Assembly: GCA_015665415.1 (NCBI GenBank)
Contig: JADFAE010000016.1
Location: forward strand, 1-64,000
Reading direction: 5' to 3'
Source of the DNA: Roseobacter sp.
GTDB taxonomy: Bacteria > Pseudomonadota > Alphaproteobacteria > Rhodobacterales > Rhodobacteraceae
DNA length: 64,000 nucleotides
The translations under genes were made by a program, and so were the position numbers. How positions within the stretch are numbered: position 1 is the first letter of the stretch; every line of letters begins with the position of its first letter. Under the pieces are notes generated by a model, which saw nothing but the letters and a program-made list of their open reading frames with translations, did not search any database and was not told the origin of the DNA. Positions 44,956-55,879 of this stretch are shown here, one piece after another.

Positions 44956-46530
44956 ATGACCAACTCGATTGACAAAGATCGCGTATTGATCTTCGACACC
45001 ACCCTGCGCGATGGCGAGCAGAGCCCCGGTGCCACCATGACCCATGACGAAAAGCTCGAGATTGCCGAGCTGCTCGACGAGATGGGCGTCGACATTATCG
45101 AAGCCGGGTTTCCGATTGCCTCCGAGGGTGATTTCAAAGCGGTGAGCGAGATCGCCGAACGCTCCAAGAACTCGGTGATCTGCGGATTGGCACGGGCCAA
45201 TTTCAAGGATATCGACCGCTGCGCCGAGGCCGTACGCAACGCGGCAAAGCCCCGGATACACACCTTTATCGGCACCTCGGCCCTGCATCGCGCCATTCCC
45301 AATCTCACCATGGATGAGATGGCCGACCGCATCCACGAAACCGTCACCCATGCCCGCAATCTGGTCGACAATGTGCAATGGTCGCCGATGGATGCCACCC
45401 GCACCGAATGGGACTATCTGTGCCGGGTGATCGAAATCGCCATCAAGGCCGGGGCCACCACCATCAATATCCCCGATACCGTCGGCTACACTGCCCCGGC
45501 CGAAAGCGCCGATCTGATCAAGCGCCTGATCGAAACCGTGCCCGGCGCCGACGAGGTGATCTTTGCCACCCATTGCCACAACGATCTTGGCATGGCGACC
45601 GCCAACTCGCTGGCCGCAGTTGCGGGCGGCGCGCGTCAGATCGAATGCACCATCAATGGCCTGGGTGAGCGAGCAGGCAACACCGCGCTGGAAGAGGTGG
45701 TGATGGCGCTGAAAGTGCGCAATGACATCATGCCCTGGAAGACCGGCATCGACACCAAAAAGATCATGCATATCTCGCGCCGCGTCGCCACGGTCTCCGG
45801 CTTCAACGTGCAGTTCAACAAGGCCATCGTCGGCAAGAATGCCTTTGCCCATGAAAGCGGCATCCACCAGGATGGCATGCTCAAGAACAAAGAGACCTTT
45901 GAAATCATGCGCCCCGAGGACGTGGGGCTCTCTGGCACGTCGCTGCCGCTGGGCAAACACTCGGGCCGGGCTGCGCTGCGCGACAAGCTCAACACCTTGG
46001 GCTTCGAGGTTGGCGACAACCAGCTCAAGGACCTGTTTGTGCGCTTCAAGGAACTGGCCGATCGCAAAAAGGAAGTCTTCGACGACGACATCGTGGCGCT
46101 GATGCGCTCTGGTGAGGACGCAGAGAATGACTACCTGCAACTGGTCTCGATGAAAGTGGTCTGCGGCACCGGCGGTCCGGCCGAAGCCACCGTCGAGATG
46201 GAGATCGAAGGCAAGGACATCAGCGCCACCGAAAGTGGCGATGGTCCGGTGGATGCAACCTTTAGGGCCATTCGTCAGATCCACCCGAACACCGCCCGCC
46301 TGCAGCTCTATCAGGTTCAGGCCGTGACCGAAGGCACCGATGCCCAGGCCACCGTCTCGGTCCGCCTCGAGGAAGACGGCAATATCGCCACCGGCGAATC
46401 CGCAGATACAGATACGGTGTTGGCCTCGGCCAAGGCCTATGTGCACGCATTGAACCGCCTGATCGTGCGGCGTGACAAAGTCGGAGAAGGCGCGGATTCG
46501 CGCGAGATCTCTTACAAGGACGTCACCTGA
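44956..46530 (+). CDS. leuA: 2-isopropylmalate synthase
   Basis: It condenses acetyl-CoA with 2-ketoisovalerate in the first committed step of leucine synthesis. The 524-aa protein has the HMGL-like TIM barrel (LIFDTTLRDGEQSPGATM, metal site HCHNDLGMATANSLAAV) and a C-terminal LeuA regulatory domain (from about residue 390) that gives leucine feedback inhibition. The ATG at 44956 (MTNSIDKD) is used. A leucine leader and hairpin precede it and a strong terminator follows, so it is monocistronic. Confidence 0.97.
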   Translation: MTNSIDKDRVLIFDTTLRDGEQSPGATMTHDEKLEIAELLDEMGVDIIEAGFPIASEGDFKAVSEIAERSKNSVICGLARANFKDIDRCAEAVRNAAKPRIHTFIGTSALHRAIPNLTMDEMADRIHETVTHARNLVDNVQWSPMDATRTEWDYLCRVIEIAIKAGATTINIPDTVGYTAPAESADLIKRLIETVPGADEVIFATHCHNDLGMATANSLAAVAGGARQIECTINGLGERAGNTALEEVVMALKVRNDIMPWKTGIDTKKIMHISRRVATVSGFNVQFNKAIVGKNAFAHESGIHQDGMLKNKETFEIMRPEDVGLSGTSLPLGKHSGRAALRDKLNTLGFEVGDNQLKDLFVRFKELADRKKEVFDDDIVALMRSGEDAENDYLQLVSMKVVCGTGGPAEATVEMEIEGKDISATESGDGPVDATFRAIRQIHPNTARLQLYQVQAVTEGTDAQATVSVRLEEDGNIATGESADTDTVLASAKAYVHALNRLIVRRDKVGEGADSREISYKDVT

Positions 46531-46575
46531 TCTGATAGAACACTCCAGCGGTCCAGACCGGTCCGCCAAGGTTCA

Positions 46576-46618
46576 AACCGCCCGCCCCTGTTGACCCGGA
46601 GGCGGGCGGTTTCTTTTT
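46576..46618 (+). terminator. Rho-independent terminator of leuA
   Basis: An 11-bp perfect stem AACCGCCCGCC / GGCGGGCGGTT with a 14-nt loop is followed by TCTTTTT, 45 bp past the stop. Confidence 0.9.
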
Positions 46619-46718
46619 GGCCACCCAGCATAGATCAATTTTGAGCTGTTTCTTCACGCGGTAGAAAGATGGCGATGTTAGGCTGCTCGCGTTGTTCTCA
46701 GCCGGATTGGCAAGTGCC

Positions 46719-48146
46719 ATGCTCCCTCCGCCCAGTGCCAAACAGTTATCGCCAGCGGAATTTGACCGAAGCCTCTATGAACCGTTGCTCCAGCGCGGCA
46801 AGTTTCAGGATGTTCTGATTGCCCTGCAACCCCTGGTCGCTGGTGGACCACCGGACCCGCTGCTCTTGGGCCTGGTTGCGGATTGCTACTTTGGCCTCGG
46901 GCGGGTGGCGCGCGGCCTTCAGGTACTGGAAGCCATTGTCGCCCATTGGCCCATGGACCTGCAGGCCTGGGGCAGGCTTGGCAGCCATCGTTTGCAGCAG
47001 GGTGACAGGTCTGGGGCCGCCGCCGCCTTTGAAGCCATATTGACGCAACAGCCGCGGGCGGTCCTGGCACTCAGCGCTCTGTACATCGCTGCGCCCTATT
47101 CCTGGGACAGCCCCCATGCCGCGCAGCTTCGCCAACTGGTGGCATCTGGCACGCTACCGCAGGCGGAAAAGATAAGCGCCAACAATACGCTGGGCAAAAT
47201 TGCTGCCAGCGCCGGGCTACCCGATCTCGCCTTTGCACACTTCCAAACCTCCAAGGCGGCGACATCCGGCGACCATGACCCGAAGGCTTTGCCCGCCACC
47301 GTTGCCGATCAGATCAACAGTTTCGATCCGCAAACCCTGCCGCAGATCGCCCTGAGCGGCGACGGTCCGCAGACGCTGTTTCTGGTTGGCTTGCCGGGGT
47401 CCGGCATGGATCTTTTGGAATCCCTGCTGCTGCCCCACCCCGACATCTGCACTCTGGGTGAAAGCCCAAACCTGATCCAGACCCGCCAGGCACTACAGCA
47501 TCTCATTTGCAAAACCACCCCCCAGAGCCAGGATTGGACCTGGTGCAGCGACACAACCCCCAAACTGGCCCGCGCCGCGCGCCATGCCTATTTCAACCTC
47601 CTGCCAGCGGACAAGATCGGCAACGCCGGGATTGCCATCGACAAACTGCCGCAGAATCTGTTCGAGATGGGCTTTGCCCGGATGATCCTGCCAGAGGCCC
47701 GTTTTGTCTTTTTGATGCATCACCCGCTGGATCTGGGCCTGACACTGTTTGCCAGCCATTTCCACAGCGGCCACAGCTACAGCCATCAATTGGACTGGAT
47801 CGGCCAGATGATCCGCACCAGCTATGCGGCCCTGGACGATTATATCCCCAAACTGGACACCCGGCTTCGACTGCAATCCTATCGCCTGTTGATCGAGCAA
47901 CCCGAGGCACAGATGCGCGCTGTGCTGGCCCATCTTGATCTCGACTGGGAGCCTGCTTGCCTCAGCCCAACGGAGGGGGCGGCGCTGATCACCACGGCCT
48001 CACTGCTGCAGCCCCCGCAGGAGAATGCGCCTTCCGGCCTTGGCATCTGGCGGCGGTTCGAGACCCAGCTTATGCCACTGGTCGAGGCCTTGGGAGGCTG
48101 GGACTGGATCCACGCCTGGGAGGCCCGCGACGCCGCACTGGATTGA
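46719..48146 (+). CDS. TPR-sulfotransferase fusion protein
   Basis: This 475-aa protein has N-terminal TPR-like helices (residues about 15-135: RGKFQDVLIALQPLV; DLQAWGRLGSHRLQQGDRSG). A sulfotransferase-like domain follows, starting at LFLVGLPGSGMDLLESLLLPHPDI. In active enzymes the 5'-phosphosulfate loop reads G-x-P-R-S-G-T-T/S; here R and T are replaced (PGSGMD), so PAPS binding may be weak or lost. The 3'-phosphate region (RFVFLMHHPLDLGLTL; usually R-N/D-P) also lacks the Arg. It may be inactive or have another role. The ATG at 46719 is chosen over TTG at 46692. Confidence 0.8.
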   Translation: MLPPPSAKQLSPAEFDRSLYEPLLQRGKFQDVLIALQPLVAGGPPDPLLLGLVADCYFGLGRVARGLQVLEAIVAHWPMDLQAWGRLGSHRLQQGDRSGAAAAFEAILTQQPRAVLALSALYIAAPYSWDSPHAAQLRQLVASGTLPQAEKISANNTLGKIAASAGLPDLAFAHFQTSKAATSGDHDPKALPATVADQINSFDPQTLPQIALSGDGPQTLFLVGLPGSGMDLLESLLLPHPDICTLGESPNLIQTRQALQHLICKTTPQSQDWTWCSDTTPKLARAARHAYFNLLPADKIGNAGIAIDKLPQNLFEMGFARMILPEARFVFLMHHPLDLGLTLFASHFHSGHSYSHQLDWIGQMIRTSYAALDDYIPKLDTRLRLQSYRLLIEQPEAQMRAVLAHLDLDWEPACLSPTEGAALITTASLLQPPQENAPSGLGIWRRFETQLMPLVEALGGWDWIHAWEARDAALD

Positions 48147-48187
48147 ACCGCACAGAACAAGCGTTGCAACAGCCCCAAAGGGCAGGC

Positions 48188-48985
48188 TCAGCCCGCGCGC
48201 TGCATCCGGGCAAACAGCTGGTCGAGGCGCGTGCATTCGTCCTGGGCACCAAAGGGCGCATTGACCACAAACATGCCAGATCCGATCATCCGATGCCCCT
48301 CGCGCACCGGCGGAAAGCGCACCTCATGCCGCAATGCGCCGGGCAGCCCCTGGTTTTCCAGCGCCTTCAACATCGGCCCATGGCTGCCATCCTTGAGGAT
48401 CGGATACCACAGAGCGATCACGCCGACGTTCCATTTGCGATGCAGGTTGGCAATGATGCCGGGAATGCGACCATAGTCGCTTTTGATCTCATAGCTTGGA
48501 TCGATCAGCAAAAGCCCGCGCCGCGGCGTTGGCGGGGCCAACGATAGCGCCAGCTCAAAGCCGTCTTGTTGATGAAGCTTGGCCCGTCCGCGCGGTAGCG
48601 CGTTGCGTAGGGCCACATGTTCGCCCGGGTGCAGCTCGGCAAAATGCAGACTGTCCTGCGGGCGCAACAGATGGGCGGCAATCAAAGGCGATCCGGGATA
48701 GCTGGTGGCGCCATGGGTCTGTTTGCAGGCCGCAAGCGCCTGCAGCAGCGGGTGAGCGTCAGGCAGGCCATGCGTCTCCAGGACCCGGTCGATCCCGGCA
48801 GCCGCCTCGCCGGTCTTGACCGCTTCGGGCGCATCCAGATGATAGAGGCCACGCCCGGCATGGGACTCGATATAGCTGACCGGCTTGTCCTTGCGGGTGA
48901 GGTAAGACAGCATCCAGGCCAGCAGAGCGTGTTTTTGCACATCGGCCAGATTTCCGGCGTGATAGATATGTTGATAGGACAGCAT
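48188..48985 (-). CDS. rlmJ: 23S rRNA (adenine-2030-N6)-methyltransferase RlmJ
   Basis: RlmJ methylates A2030 of 23S rRNA. The 265-aa protein starts with the typical MLSYQHIYHAGNLADVQKHALL. It has SYIESHAGRGLYHLD, the SAM-binding region and the amino-methyltransferase motif IV as LLLIDPSYE (D-P-x-Y/F type). The ATG at 48985 is the family start; the frame continues upstream without support. The 48986-49254 gap before mreB holds no other gene I can support. Confidence 0.95.
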   Translation of the reverse strand: MLSYQHIYHAGNLADVQKHALLAWMLSYLTRKDKPVSYIESHAGRGLYHLDAPEAVKTGEAAAGIDRVLETHGLPDAHPLLQALAACKQTHGATSYPGSPLIAAHLLRPQDSLHFAELHPGEHVALRNALPRGRAKLHQQDGFELALSLAPPTPRRGLLLIDPSYEIKSDYGRIPGIIANLHRKWNVGVIALWYPILKDGSHGPMLKALENQGLPGALRHEVRFPPVREGHRMIGSGMFVVNAPFGAQDECTRLDQLFARMQRAG

Positions 48986-49158
48986 GGGGTTCGCAGTAGC
49001 GCGAATTGGAGCCGCTTGAAACCACAAACTATTTGCCCGCCACACCTGCAGAGCCAGAGACTCAGGGCTGCCCTGCGCGTTCGCTGTGCCTGACAAAAGC
49101 ACAAGCCCCAAGCGTGACCCGCTCTCTGCGCCGGCGAAAAGGCGCTAGTTGGTCATAA

Positions 49159-50304
<1,146 letters not shown>

Positions 50305-50363
50305 ACCCGCTTTGCCCCTGCCCCAGCGGCGGCGGGCGATGACAGGCGCCTGAAAGGAGCCCC

Positions 50364-51305
50364 TTGGCCAAAGACCGCTCCCAGCGCGAAGACTATACCA
50401 CCCCGCTGCGCCGCCTTTTGGTTGCGGTGCTCTGTCTGCTGCTAGCCGCCCTGTTTCTGGTCTGGCGAATCGACAGCCCCCGGGTGGAGCGGTTTCGGGC
50501 CCAGGTCATTGATGCGGTGGTGCCCAACATGGATTGGGCCATGGCACCTGTGACCGGAACCATAAATCTGTTTCGCGATTTCCAAAGCTATCAGCGCCTG
50601 GCTGACCAGAACCGCGAGCTGCGCTCTGAGCTGCGGCAGATGCGGGCCTGGAAAGAGGCCGCCCTGCAGCTGGAGCAGGAAAACGCCCGACTTCTCGACC
50701 TCAACAATGTGCGCCTCGACCCCAAGTTGACCTTTATCACCGGGGTGGTCATGGCCGACAGCGGTTCGCCGTTTCGCCAGTCGGTCATTTTGAATGTGGG
50801 GGCGCGTGACGGCATTCAGGACGGCTGGGCCACCATGGATGGCATCGGGCTGGTCGGGCGCATTTCCGGCACCGGGCGCAATACCGCACGGGTGGTTCTG
50901 CTAACCGATGCGGCCAGCGCGGTGCCGGTCACCATCCAGCCTTCAGGCCAGACCGCATTGGTGACCGGCGACAATAGCGCCGCGCCGCTGTTGGCCTTTC
51001 TGGAAAACGCCGATCTGGTGCGACCCGGCGATCGGGTTGTGACCTCTGGCGATGGCGATGTCTTTCCCGCCGGACTGCTGGTCGGTCAGGTGACCGAGGA
51101 TCGCAGCGGCCGGATCCGGGTGCGCCTGTCGGCAGATTACGAACGTCTGGAATACCTTCGGGTGCTGCGCCACCACGGCACCCAGGTAATCCGCGACCCC
51201 GGCGGGCTGATTGTCCCTGCGCCTGGGGCCACCACCCCGCGTGCGCGTCCCAACTCCCTGGATCTTGGCACCGCGGCACCAGCCCCCGAGGCCGACAATG
51301 GCTGA
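50364..51305 (+). CDS. mreC: Rod-shape protein MreC
   Basis: This is the periplasmic scaffold of the elongasome that binds PBP2. The 313-aa protein starts with TTG at 50364 behind AAAGGAG. It has one membrane helix (LLVAVLCLLLAALFLVW), a coiled coil (residues about 65-100: LRSELRQMRAWKEAALQLEQE) and two beta domains (GVVMADSGSPFRQSVILNVG; GLLVGQVTEDRSG). The 3' end overlaps mreD by 8 bp. Confidence 0.96.
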   Translation: MAKDRSQREDYTTPLRRLLVAVLCLLLAALFLVWRIDSPRVERFRAQVIDAVVPNMDWAMAPVTGTINLFRDFQSYQRLADQNRELRSELRQMRAWKEAALQLEQENARLLDLNNVRLDPKLTFITGVVMADSGSPFRQSVILNVGARDGIQDGWATMDGIGLVGRISGTGRNTARVVLLTDAASAVPVTIQPSGQTALVTGDNSAAPLLAFLENADLVRPGDRVVTSGDGDVFPAGLLVGQVTEDRSGRIRVRLSADYERLEYLRVLRHHGTQVIRDPGGLIVPAPGATTPRARPNSLDLGTAAPAPEADNG

Positions 51306-51837
51306 AGTCACCCCTGCCAGAATCCACAGCATGCGGGCCTGCTTTGCCGGGCTGGCCTGTCTGGTGATCTTTTTCCGGCTGCTGCCGCTTGAGACAGTGA
51401 CCCGTACCTGGGCCCCGCCGGATCTGTTGATTGCGCTCGCCATGGCCTGGTCGCTGCGCCGCCCCGACTATGTCCCTGCCATTTTGCTGGCGCTGGTGTT
51501 TCTGGCCGCAGATCTGTTGTTTCATCGCCCGCCGGGTCTGCTGGCCCTGCTGGCAGTTCTGGGGTGCGAATTCCTGCAATCGCGCACCCATCCACAATAT
51601 GAGACCACATTTGCCGCGGAGTGGCTCTCGGTTGCGCTGACAATTACCGCTATAACCATGGTGAACCGCTTTACCCTGTCGATGTTTGCAGTGGAGCAGG
51701 CCCCGCTAAGCCTGTCGATGATCGAGATGCTGGCGACCATTCTGGCCTATCCTCTGGTGGCGCTGTTCAGTCAGTCGGTGCTGGGGGTGCGCAAGCTCTC
51801 TCCGGCTGAGGCCGAAGCCCTGGGAGCCCGCGGATGA
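51298..51837 (+). CDS. mreD: Rod-shape protein MreD
   Basis: This 179-aa inner-membrane protein of the elongasome has about five hydrophobic helices (ACFAGLACLVIFFRLL; LLIALAMAW; ILLALVFLAADLLF and others). The ATG at 51298 lies inside the end of mreC, and the stop overlaps mrdA by 4 bp, so translation is coupled across the operon. Confidence 0.93.
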   Translation: MAEVTPARIHSMRACFAGLACLVIFFRLLPLETVTRTWAPPDLLIALAMAWSLRRPDYVPAILLALVFLAADLLFHRPPGLLALLAVLGCEFLQSRTHPQYETTFAAEWLSVALTITAITMVNRFTLSMFAVEQAPLSLSMIEMLATILAYPLVALFSQSVLGVRKLSPAEAEALGARG

Positions 51838-53780
51838 AACGCAATTCACAAGAGCTGGAAGGCGCCCACCGAAAGCTGAGCCGCCGCGCGCTGCTGCTGG
51901 GGGGGCTGCAACTGGGATTTGCTGGCGCGCTGGCCGCACGGATGCGCTATCTGCAGGTGGATCAGGCCGATCAGTTCCGCCTGCTGGCCGAAGAAAACCG
52001 CATCAACATCCGCCTGCTGGCCCCGGCCCGTGGAGAGATTTTTGACCGCAATGGTCTGTCTCTGGCACAGAATTCGCCCTCCTACCGGATCATTCTGGTT
52101 CCCGAAGATGCCGGTGATGTGGAACAGGTGATCGCCAAGCTGTCGCAGCTGATCACATTGCCGCCGGAGGATATTGAACGCGCCCGCACCGAGATCAGCC
52201 GGAACCGTCCATTTCTTCCCATCACCCTGGCAGACCAGTTGAACTGGGAAGACATCTCCAAGGTTGCCGTGAATGCTCCGGCTTTGCCCGGCATCACGCC
52301 AGAGGTCGGCCTCACTCGACTGTATCCGCAAAAAGACGATTTTGCCCATGTGGTCGGCTATGTCGGCCCGGTCTCGGATTATGACCTCAGCAAACTCGAG
52401 GCCCCGGACCCGATCCTGCGAATCCCGCGCTTTCAAATCGGCAAGGTTGGATTTGAGGCCAAGCGCGAGGACAAGCTGCGCGGCACCGCTGGGGCCAAAC
52501 GGATAGAGGTCAACGCCGGTGGCCGTGTGATGCGCGAGCTGGACCGGCGCGAAGGTGAGCCCGGCGCCGATATGCAGCTGACGGTCGATGCGGACCTGCA
52601 GAACTACACCCAGGCGCGGCTTGGCACCGAAAGCGCTGCTGTAGTTGTCGTAGACTGCGACACTGGCGATTTGCGCGCCATCGCCTCCGCCCCCAGCTTT
52701 GACCCAAACCTCTTTGTGCGTGGCATCTCGGTCGCCGACTACAGCCTGCTGACCGAAGACCCCTATCGCCCCCTGGCCAACAAGACAGTGCAGGGCACCT
52801 ATCCGCCCGGCTCCACCTTCAAGATGGTCACGGTGATGGCGGCGCTGGAAGAGGGGCTGATCGGGCCCGGTGAAACCGTTTGGTGCCCCGGTCATCTCGA
52901 AGTGTCAGGGCGGCGCTTTCATTGCTGGAAGCGGGCCGGCCACGGTCATGTCGACCTCAATACCTCGCTGAAACAATCCTGCGATGTCTATTACTACGAT
53001 CTGGCCATCAAGGTCGGCATTGACAAGATCTCTGCCATGGCCAACCGGCTGGGGCTGGGGATCCGCCACGATCTGCCGATGTCAGCGGTGGCCAGCGGTT
53101 TGGCACCAAATCGGGAGTGGAAGTCACGGGTGCGCGGCCAGGACTGGTTGGTGGGCGATACCGTCAACGCCTCGATTGGTCAGGGCTTCATTCTGGCCTC
53201 ACCGCTGCAACTGGCAGTGATGACCGCGCGTCTGGCCACGGGCCGCAGCATCGCACCGCGGCTGATCAAATCCATCGATGGTGTCGAGCAGCCCTCGGGC
53301 GCAGGCGAGTCGCTGGATTTGAACGAGAACAATCTGCGCATGGTGCGACGTGGCATGTATTCTGTCAGCAACGACCGCCGTGGCACCGGATACCGGTCGC
53401 GCATTATCGCCGAAGGCATGCGCATGGGCGGCAAAAGCGGCACCAGCCAGGTCCGCAATATCACCGCCGCCGAACGCGCCGCGGGGGTGATCAGCAACAA
53501 GGACCTGCCCTGGGAGCGCCGCGACCACGCGCTCTACGTTTGCTTTGCCCCTTTCGACAAACCCAAATATGCAATTTCGGTGATTGTCGAGCACGGCGGC
53601 GGCGGCTCCAAAGCTGCAGCCCCAATCGCCCGGGATGTGATGCTGCAAGCGCTCTATGACGGCACGCCGCCGCTAGAGGCCTACCCCAAGGGGGACCGCA
53701 GTCGCATCAAGGCGCAACAGGAACGACTGGAGCGCGAACGCATCAAGCGCGCGCAGAACCAGGACAGTGACCGCGCATGA
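51834..53780 (+). CDS. mrdA: Penicillin-binding protein 2 (elongasome transpeptidase)
   Basis: This is the peptidoglycan transpeptidase of lateral wall growth. The 648-aa protein has an N-terminal membrane anchor, a dimerisation domain (ENRINIRLLAPARGEIFDRNG) and a transpeptidase domain with SxxK in YPPGSTFKMVTVM, SxN in KQSCDVYYYD and KSG in GGKSGTSQ. An Arg/Lys-rich tail follows. It works with RodA, encoded 4 bp overlapping downstream. Confidence 0.97.
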   Translation: MKRNSQELEGAHRKLSRRALLLGGLQLGFAGALAARMRYLQVDQADQFRLLAEENRINIRLLAPARGEIFDRNGLSLAQNSPSYRIILVPEDAGDVEQVIAKLSQLITLPPEDIERARTEISRNRPFLPITLADQLNWEDISKVAVNAPALPGITPEVGLTRLYPQKDDFAHVVGYVGPVSDYDLSKLEAPDPILRIPRFQIGKVGFEAKREDKLRGTAGAKRIEVNAGGRVMRELDRREGEPGADMQLTVDADLQNYTQARLGTESAAVVVVDCDTGDLRAIASAPSFDPNLFVRGISVADYSLLTEDPYRPLANKTVQGTYPPGSTFKMVTVMAALEEGLIGPGETVWCPGHLEVSGRRFHCWKRAGHGHVDLNTSLKQSCDVYYYDLAIKVGIDKISAMANRLGLGIRHDLPMSAVASGLAPNREWKSRVRGQDWLVGDTVNASIGQGFILASPLQLAVMTARLATGRSIAPRLIKSIDGVEQPSGAGESLDLNENNLRMVRRGMYSVSNDRRGTGYRSRIIAEGMRMGGKSGTSQVRNITAAERAAGVISNKDLPWERRDHALYVCFAPFDKPKYAISVIVEHGGGGSKAAAPIARDVMLQALYDGTPPLEAYPKGDRSRIKAQQERLERERIKRAQNQDSDRA

Positions 53781-54916
53781 GCTATCTAGAGTACCACGCC
53801 AAAAGCACCCCCCGAGGTTTGCGCAAGATCCTTTACCTCAACTGGCCGCTGACCCTGCTCTTGGCCTCGGTTGCGGGCGTGGGATTTCTGATGCTCTATT
53901 CCGTGGCGGGTGGGTCGTTTTCTCCCTGGGCCGAACCCCAGTTCAAACGGTTCCTCTTGGGCATGAGTGTGATGCTCGTGGTGGCCATGGTGCCGATCTG
54001 GTTCTGGCGCAATATCTCGATCCTCGCCTATCTGATCTCCGTCGTACTGCTGCTCGCCGTTGAGTTCTTTGGCACCGTCGGCATGGGCGCGCAGCGCTGG
54101 ATCGACCTCGGCTTTATGCGGCTGCAACCCTCGGAGCTGATGAAGATCACCTCGGTGATGCTACTGGCCGCCTATTACGACTGGCTGCCACCTGAGCGCA
54201 GCTCGCGCCCGCTTTGGGTGCTGCTGCCGGTGCTGATGATCCTGTTTCCGACCTTTCTGGTGCTGCGCCAACCCGATCTTGGCACCTCGATCCTGTTGAT
54301 GGCCGCAGGCGGCGGGGTGATGTTTCTGGCCGGCGTGCACTGGGCCTATTTTGCCGCCGTGATTGCCGCTGCCGTGGGCGTGGTCACCGCCGTATTCCAA
54401 AGCCGTGGCAGCGACTGGCAATTGCTGAAAGATTACCAGTACCGCCGCATCGATACCTTCCTTGACCCTTCGCAGGATCCCCTGGGCGCGGGCTATCACA
54501 TCACCCAATCCAAGATCGCCTTGGGCTCGGGCGGCTGGTCCGGGCGTGGCTATATGCAGGGCACCCAGTCACGGCTGAACTTTCTGCCGGAAAAACATAC
54601 CGATTTCATCTTTACCACCCTGGCTGAGGAATTTGGCTTTATTGGCGGCATTACCCTGCTCAGCCTCTATATCCTGATCATCGTCTTTTGTGTCGCCACC
54701 GCGCTGGCCGCCCGCGATCGGTTTTCCTCACTGGTGACGCTGGGTGTGGCAATCACCTTCTTTTTGTTCTTTGCCGTCAACATGTCGATGGTCATGGGCC
54801 TGGCCCCGGTGGTCGGCGTGCCGCTGCCGCTGGTCTCTTACGGCGGTTCTGCGATGCTGGTGCTGCTGGCGGCCTTTGGCCTGGTCCAAAGCGCCAATAT
54901 CCACCGGCCCCGCTAG
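53777..54916 (+). CDS. rodA: Rod-shape glycosyltransferase RodA (SEDS)
   Basis: This peptidoglycan polymerase of the SEDS family pairs with PBP2. The 379-aa protein has about ten membrane helices. Conserved blocks are LRQPDLGTSILLMAAG (with the family's catalytic-region Asp in QPDLGT), RINAFLDP-like YRRIDTFLDPSQDPLGAGYH and KHTDFIFTTLAEEFGF. It ends the mre operon. Confidence 0.97.
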   Translation: MSYLEYHAKSTPRGLRKILYLNWPLTLLLASVAGVGFLMLYSVAGGSFSPWAEPQFKRFLLGMSVMLVVAMVPIWFWRNISILAYLISVVLLLAVEFFGTVGMGAQRWIDLGFMRLQPSELMKITSVMLLAAYYDWLPPERSSRPLWVLLPVLMILFPTFLVLRQPDLGTSILLMAAGGGVMFLAGVHWAYFAAVIAAAVGVVTAVFQSRGSDWQLLKDYQYRRIDTFLDPSQDPLGAGYHITQSKIALGSGGWSGRGYMQGTQSRLNFLPEKHTDFIFTTLAEEFGFIGGITLLSLYILIIVFCVATALAARDRFSSLVTLGVAITFFLFFAVNMSMVMGLAPVVGVPLPLVSYGGSAMLVLLAAFGLVQSANIHRPR

Positions 54917-54942
54917 TAGGGCCAGGCCCCAGGACCAGACGC

Positions 54943-55788
54943 CTAGCGCGCCTCGCCCTCCGCCAGGATCTTTTGCACCAGCCGCAACATCGGACTGCGG
55001 CCATCGCGGCTCCAGCTGAGCAGCCCCAACTCGCGGTAGACCCCCTCTATCGGGGTGAAAACGGCATCAGGCGCGTGACGTCCCATCGAGGCCCATCTGG
55101 GTAAGACCGACCAGCCCAGCCCATCCGAAACCATCTGCGCAATGCTCTCAAGCGCATCCATTTCCGCCAGAACGCGGGGACCCGATGTCTGTGTTTGCAA
55201 GGCCTGCCAGCATTGTTCCCCGCCCCAGGCCTCACGACTGTATCGGATCAACGGCAGCTCAGCACAGGGCGTTCCAACAGGACAAAGCCAACCAACCTGT
55301 TGTTGTGCCAAACAGGTGAAATGCATGGACTTGGGCAGCTCAAAGCCCGGTTTGACGATCACTGCCGCATCCAGCCCCCCGGCCTCAAAAGTCTCAAACA
55401 GCGCATGCGAGGCCCCAGGGATCAACTGCAGCTCCACCTCGGGGGCCGCTGCGCGCAGCTGCCCCACCACATGTGCCGCATGATCCCCGATCACCGTCGA
55501 GATCGCCCCCAATCGCAGCGCACCTTGCAGCACCTCAGCCTGCAGGTCTCTCTTCAGCGCCACTTCATCGCGCAACAGCTGGCGCAACCGAGGCAGGATA
55601 ACCCGGCACTCGGGCGTCGGCTGCATCACCCGCCCGGCCCGCAGCAATAGCCTGACCTGCAACTGCGCTTCCAATGCTGCCACCCGTTGCGTCACCGCCG
55701 CAGGCGTGATCCCACCACGCCGCGCCGCCGCCGCCATAGAGCCTTCGTCAATCACTGCAATCAAGCTGGAGACAAACCGCAAATCCAT
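54943..55788 (-). CDS. LysR-family transcriptional regulator
   Basis: This 281-aa LysR-type regulator has the N-terminal HTH (FVSSLIAVIDEGSMAAAARRGGITPAAVTQRVAALEAQL) and an effector domain. It is divergent, across a 91-bp gap, from the VOC-ghrA pair and probably controls it. Its inducer is unknown. The ATG at 55788 starts MDLRFVSSL, as expected. Confidence 0.92.
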   Translation of the reverse strand: MDLRFVSSLIAVIDEGSMAAAARRGGITPAAVTQRVAALEAQLQVRLLLRAGRVMQPTPECRVILPRLRQLLRDEVALKRDLQAEVLQGALRLGAISTVIGDHAAHVVGQLRAAAPEVELQLIPGASHALFETFEAGGLDAAVIVKPGFELPKSMHFTCLAQQQVGWLCPVGTPCAELPLIRYSREAWGGEQCWQALQTQTSGPRVLAEMDALESIAQMVSDGLGWSVLPRWASMGRHAPDAVFTPIEGVYRELGLLSWSRDGRSPMLRLVQKILAEGEAR

Positions 55789-55879
55789 AGTATTTCTTAT
55801 GTCTGAAGATAGAAAACAAAGCTATGCCTTTCTTTTCTTTGCCCTTAGATCAGGCCAGACAGAAAAAGGAACACAGACT

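Noticed and set aside
44857-46569. 570-codon minus-strand frame opposite leuA
   Set aside because: Antisense shadow of leuA, which has full motifs, leader and terminator on the plus strand.
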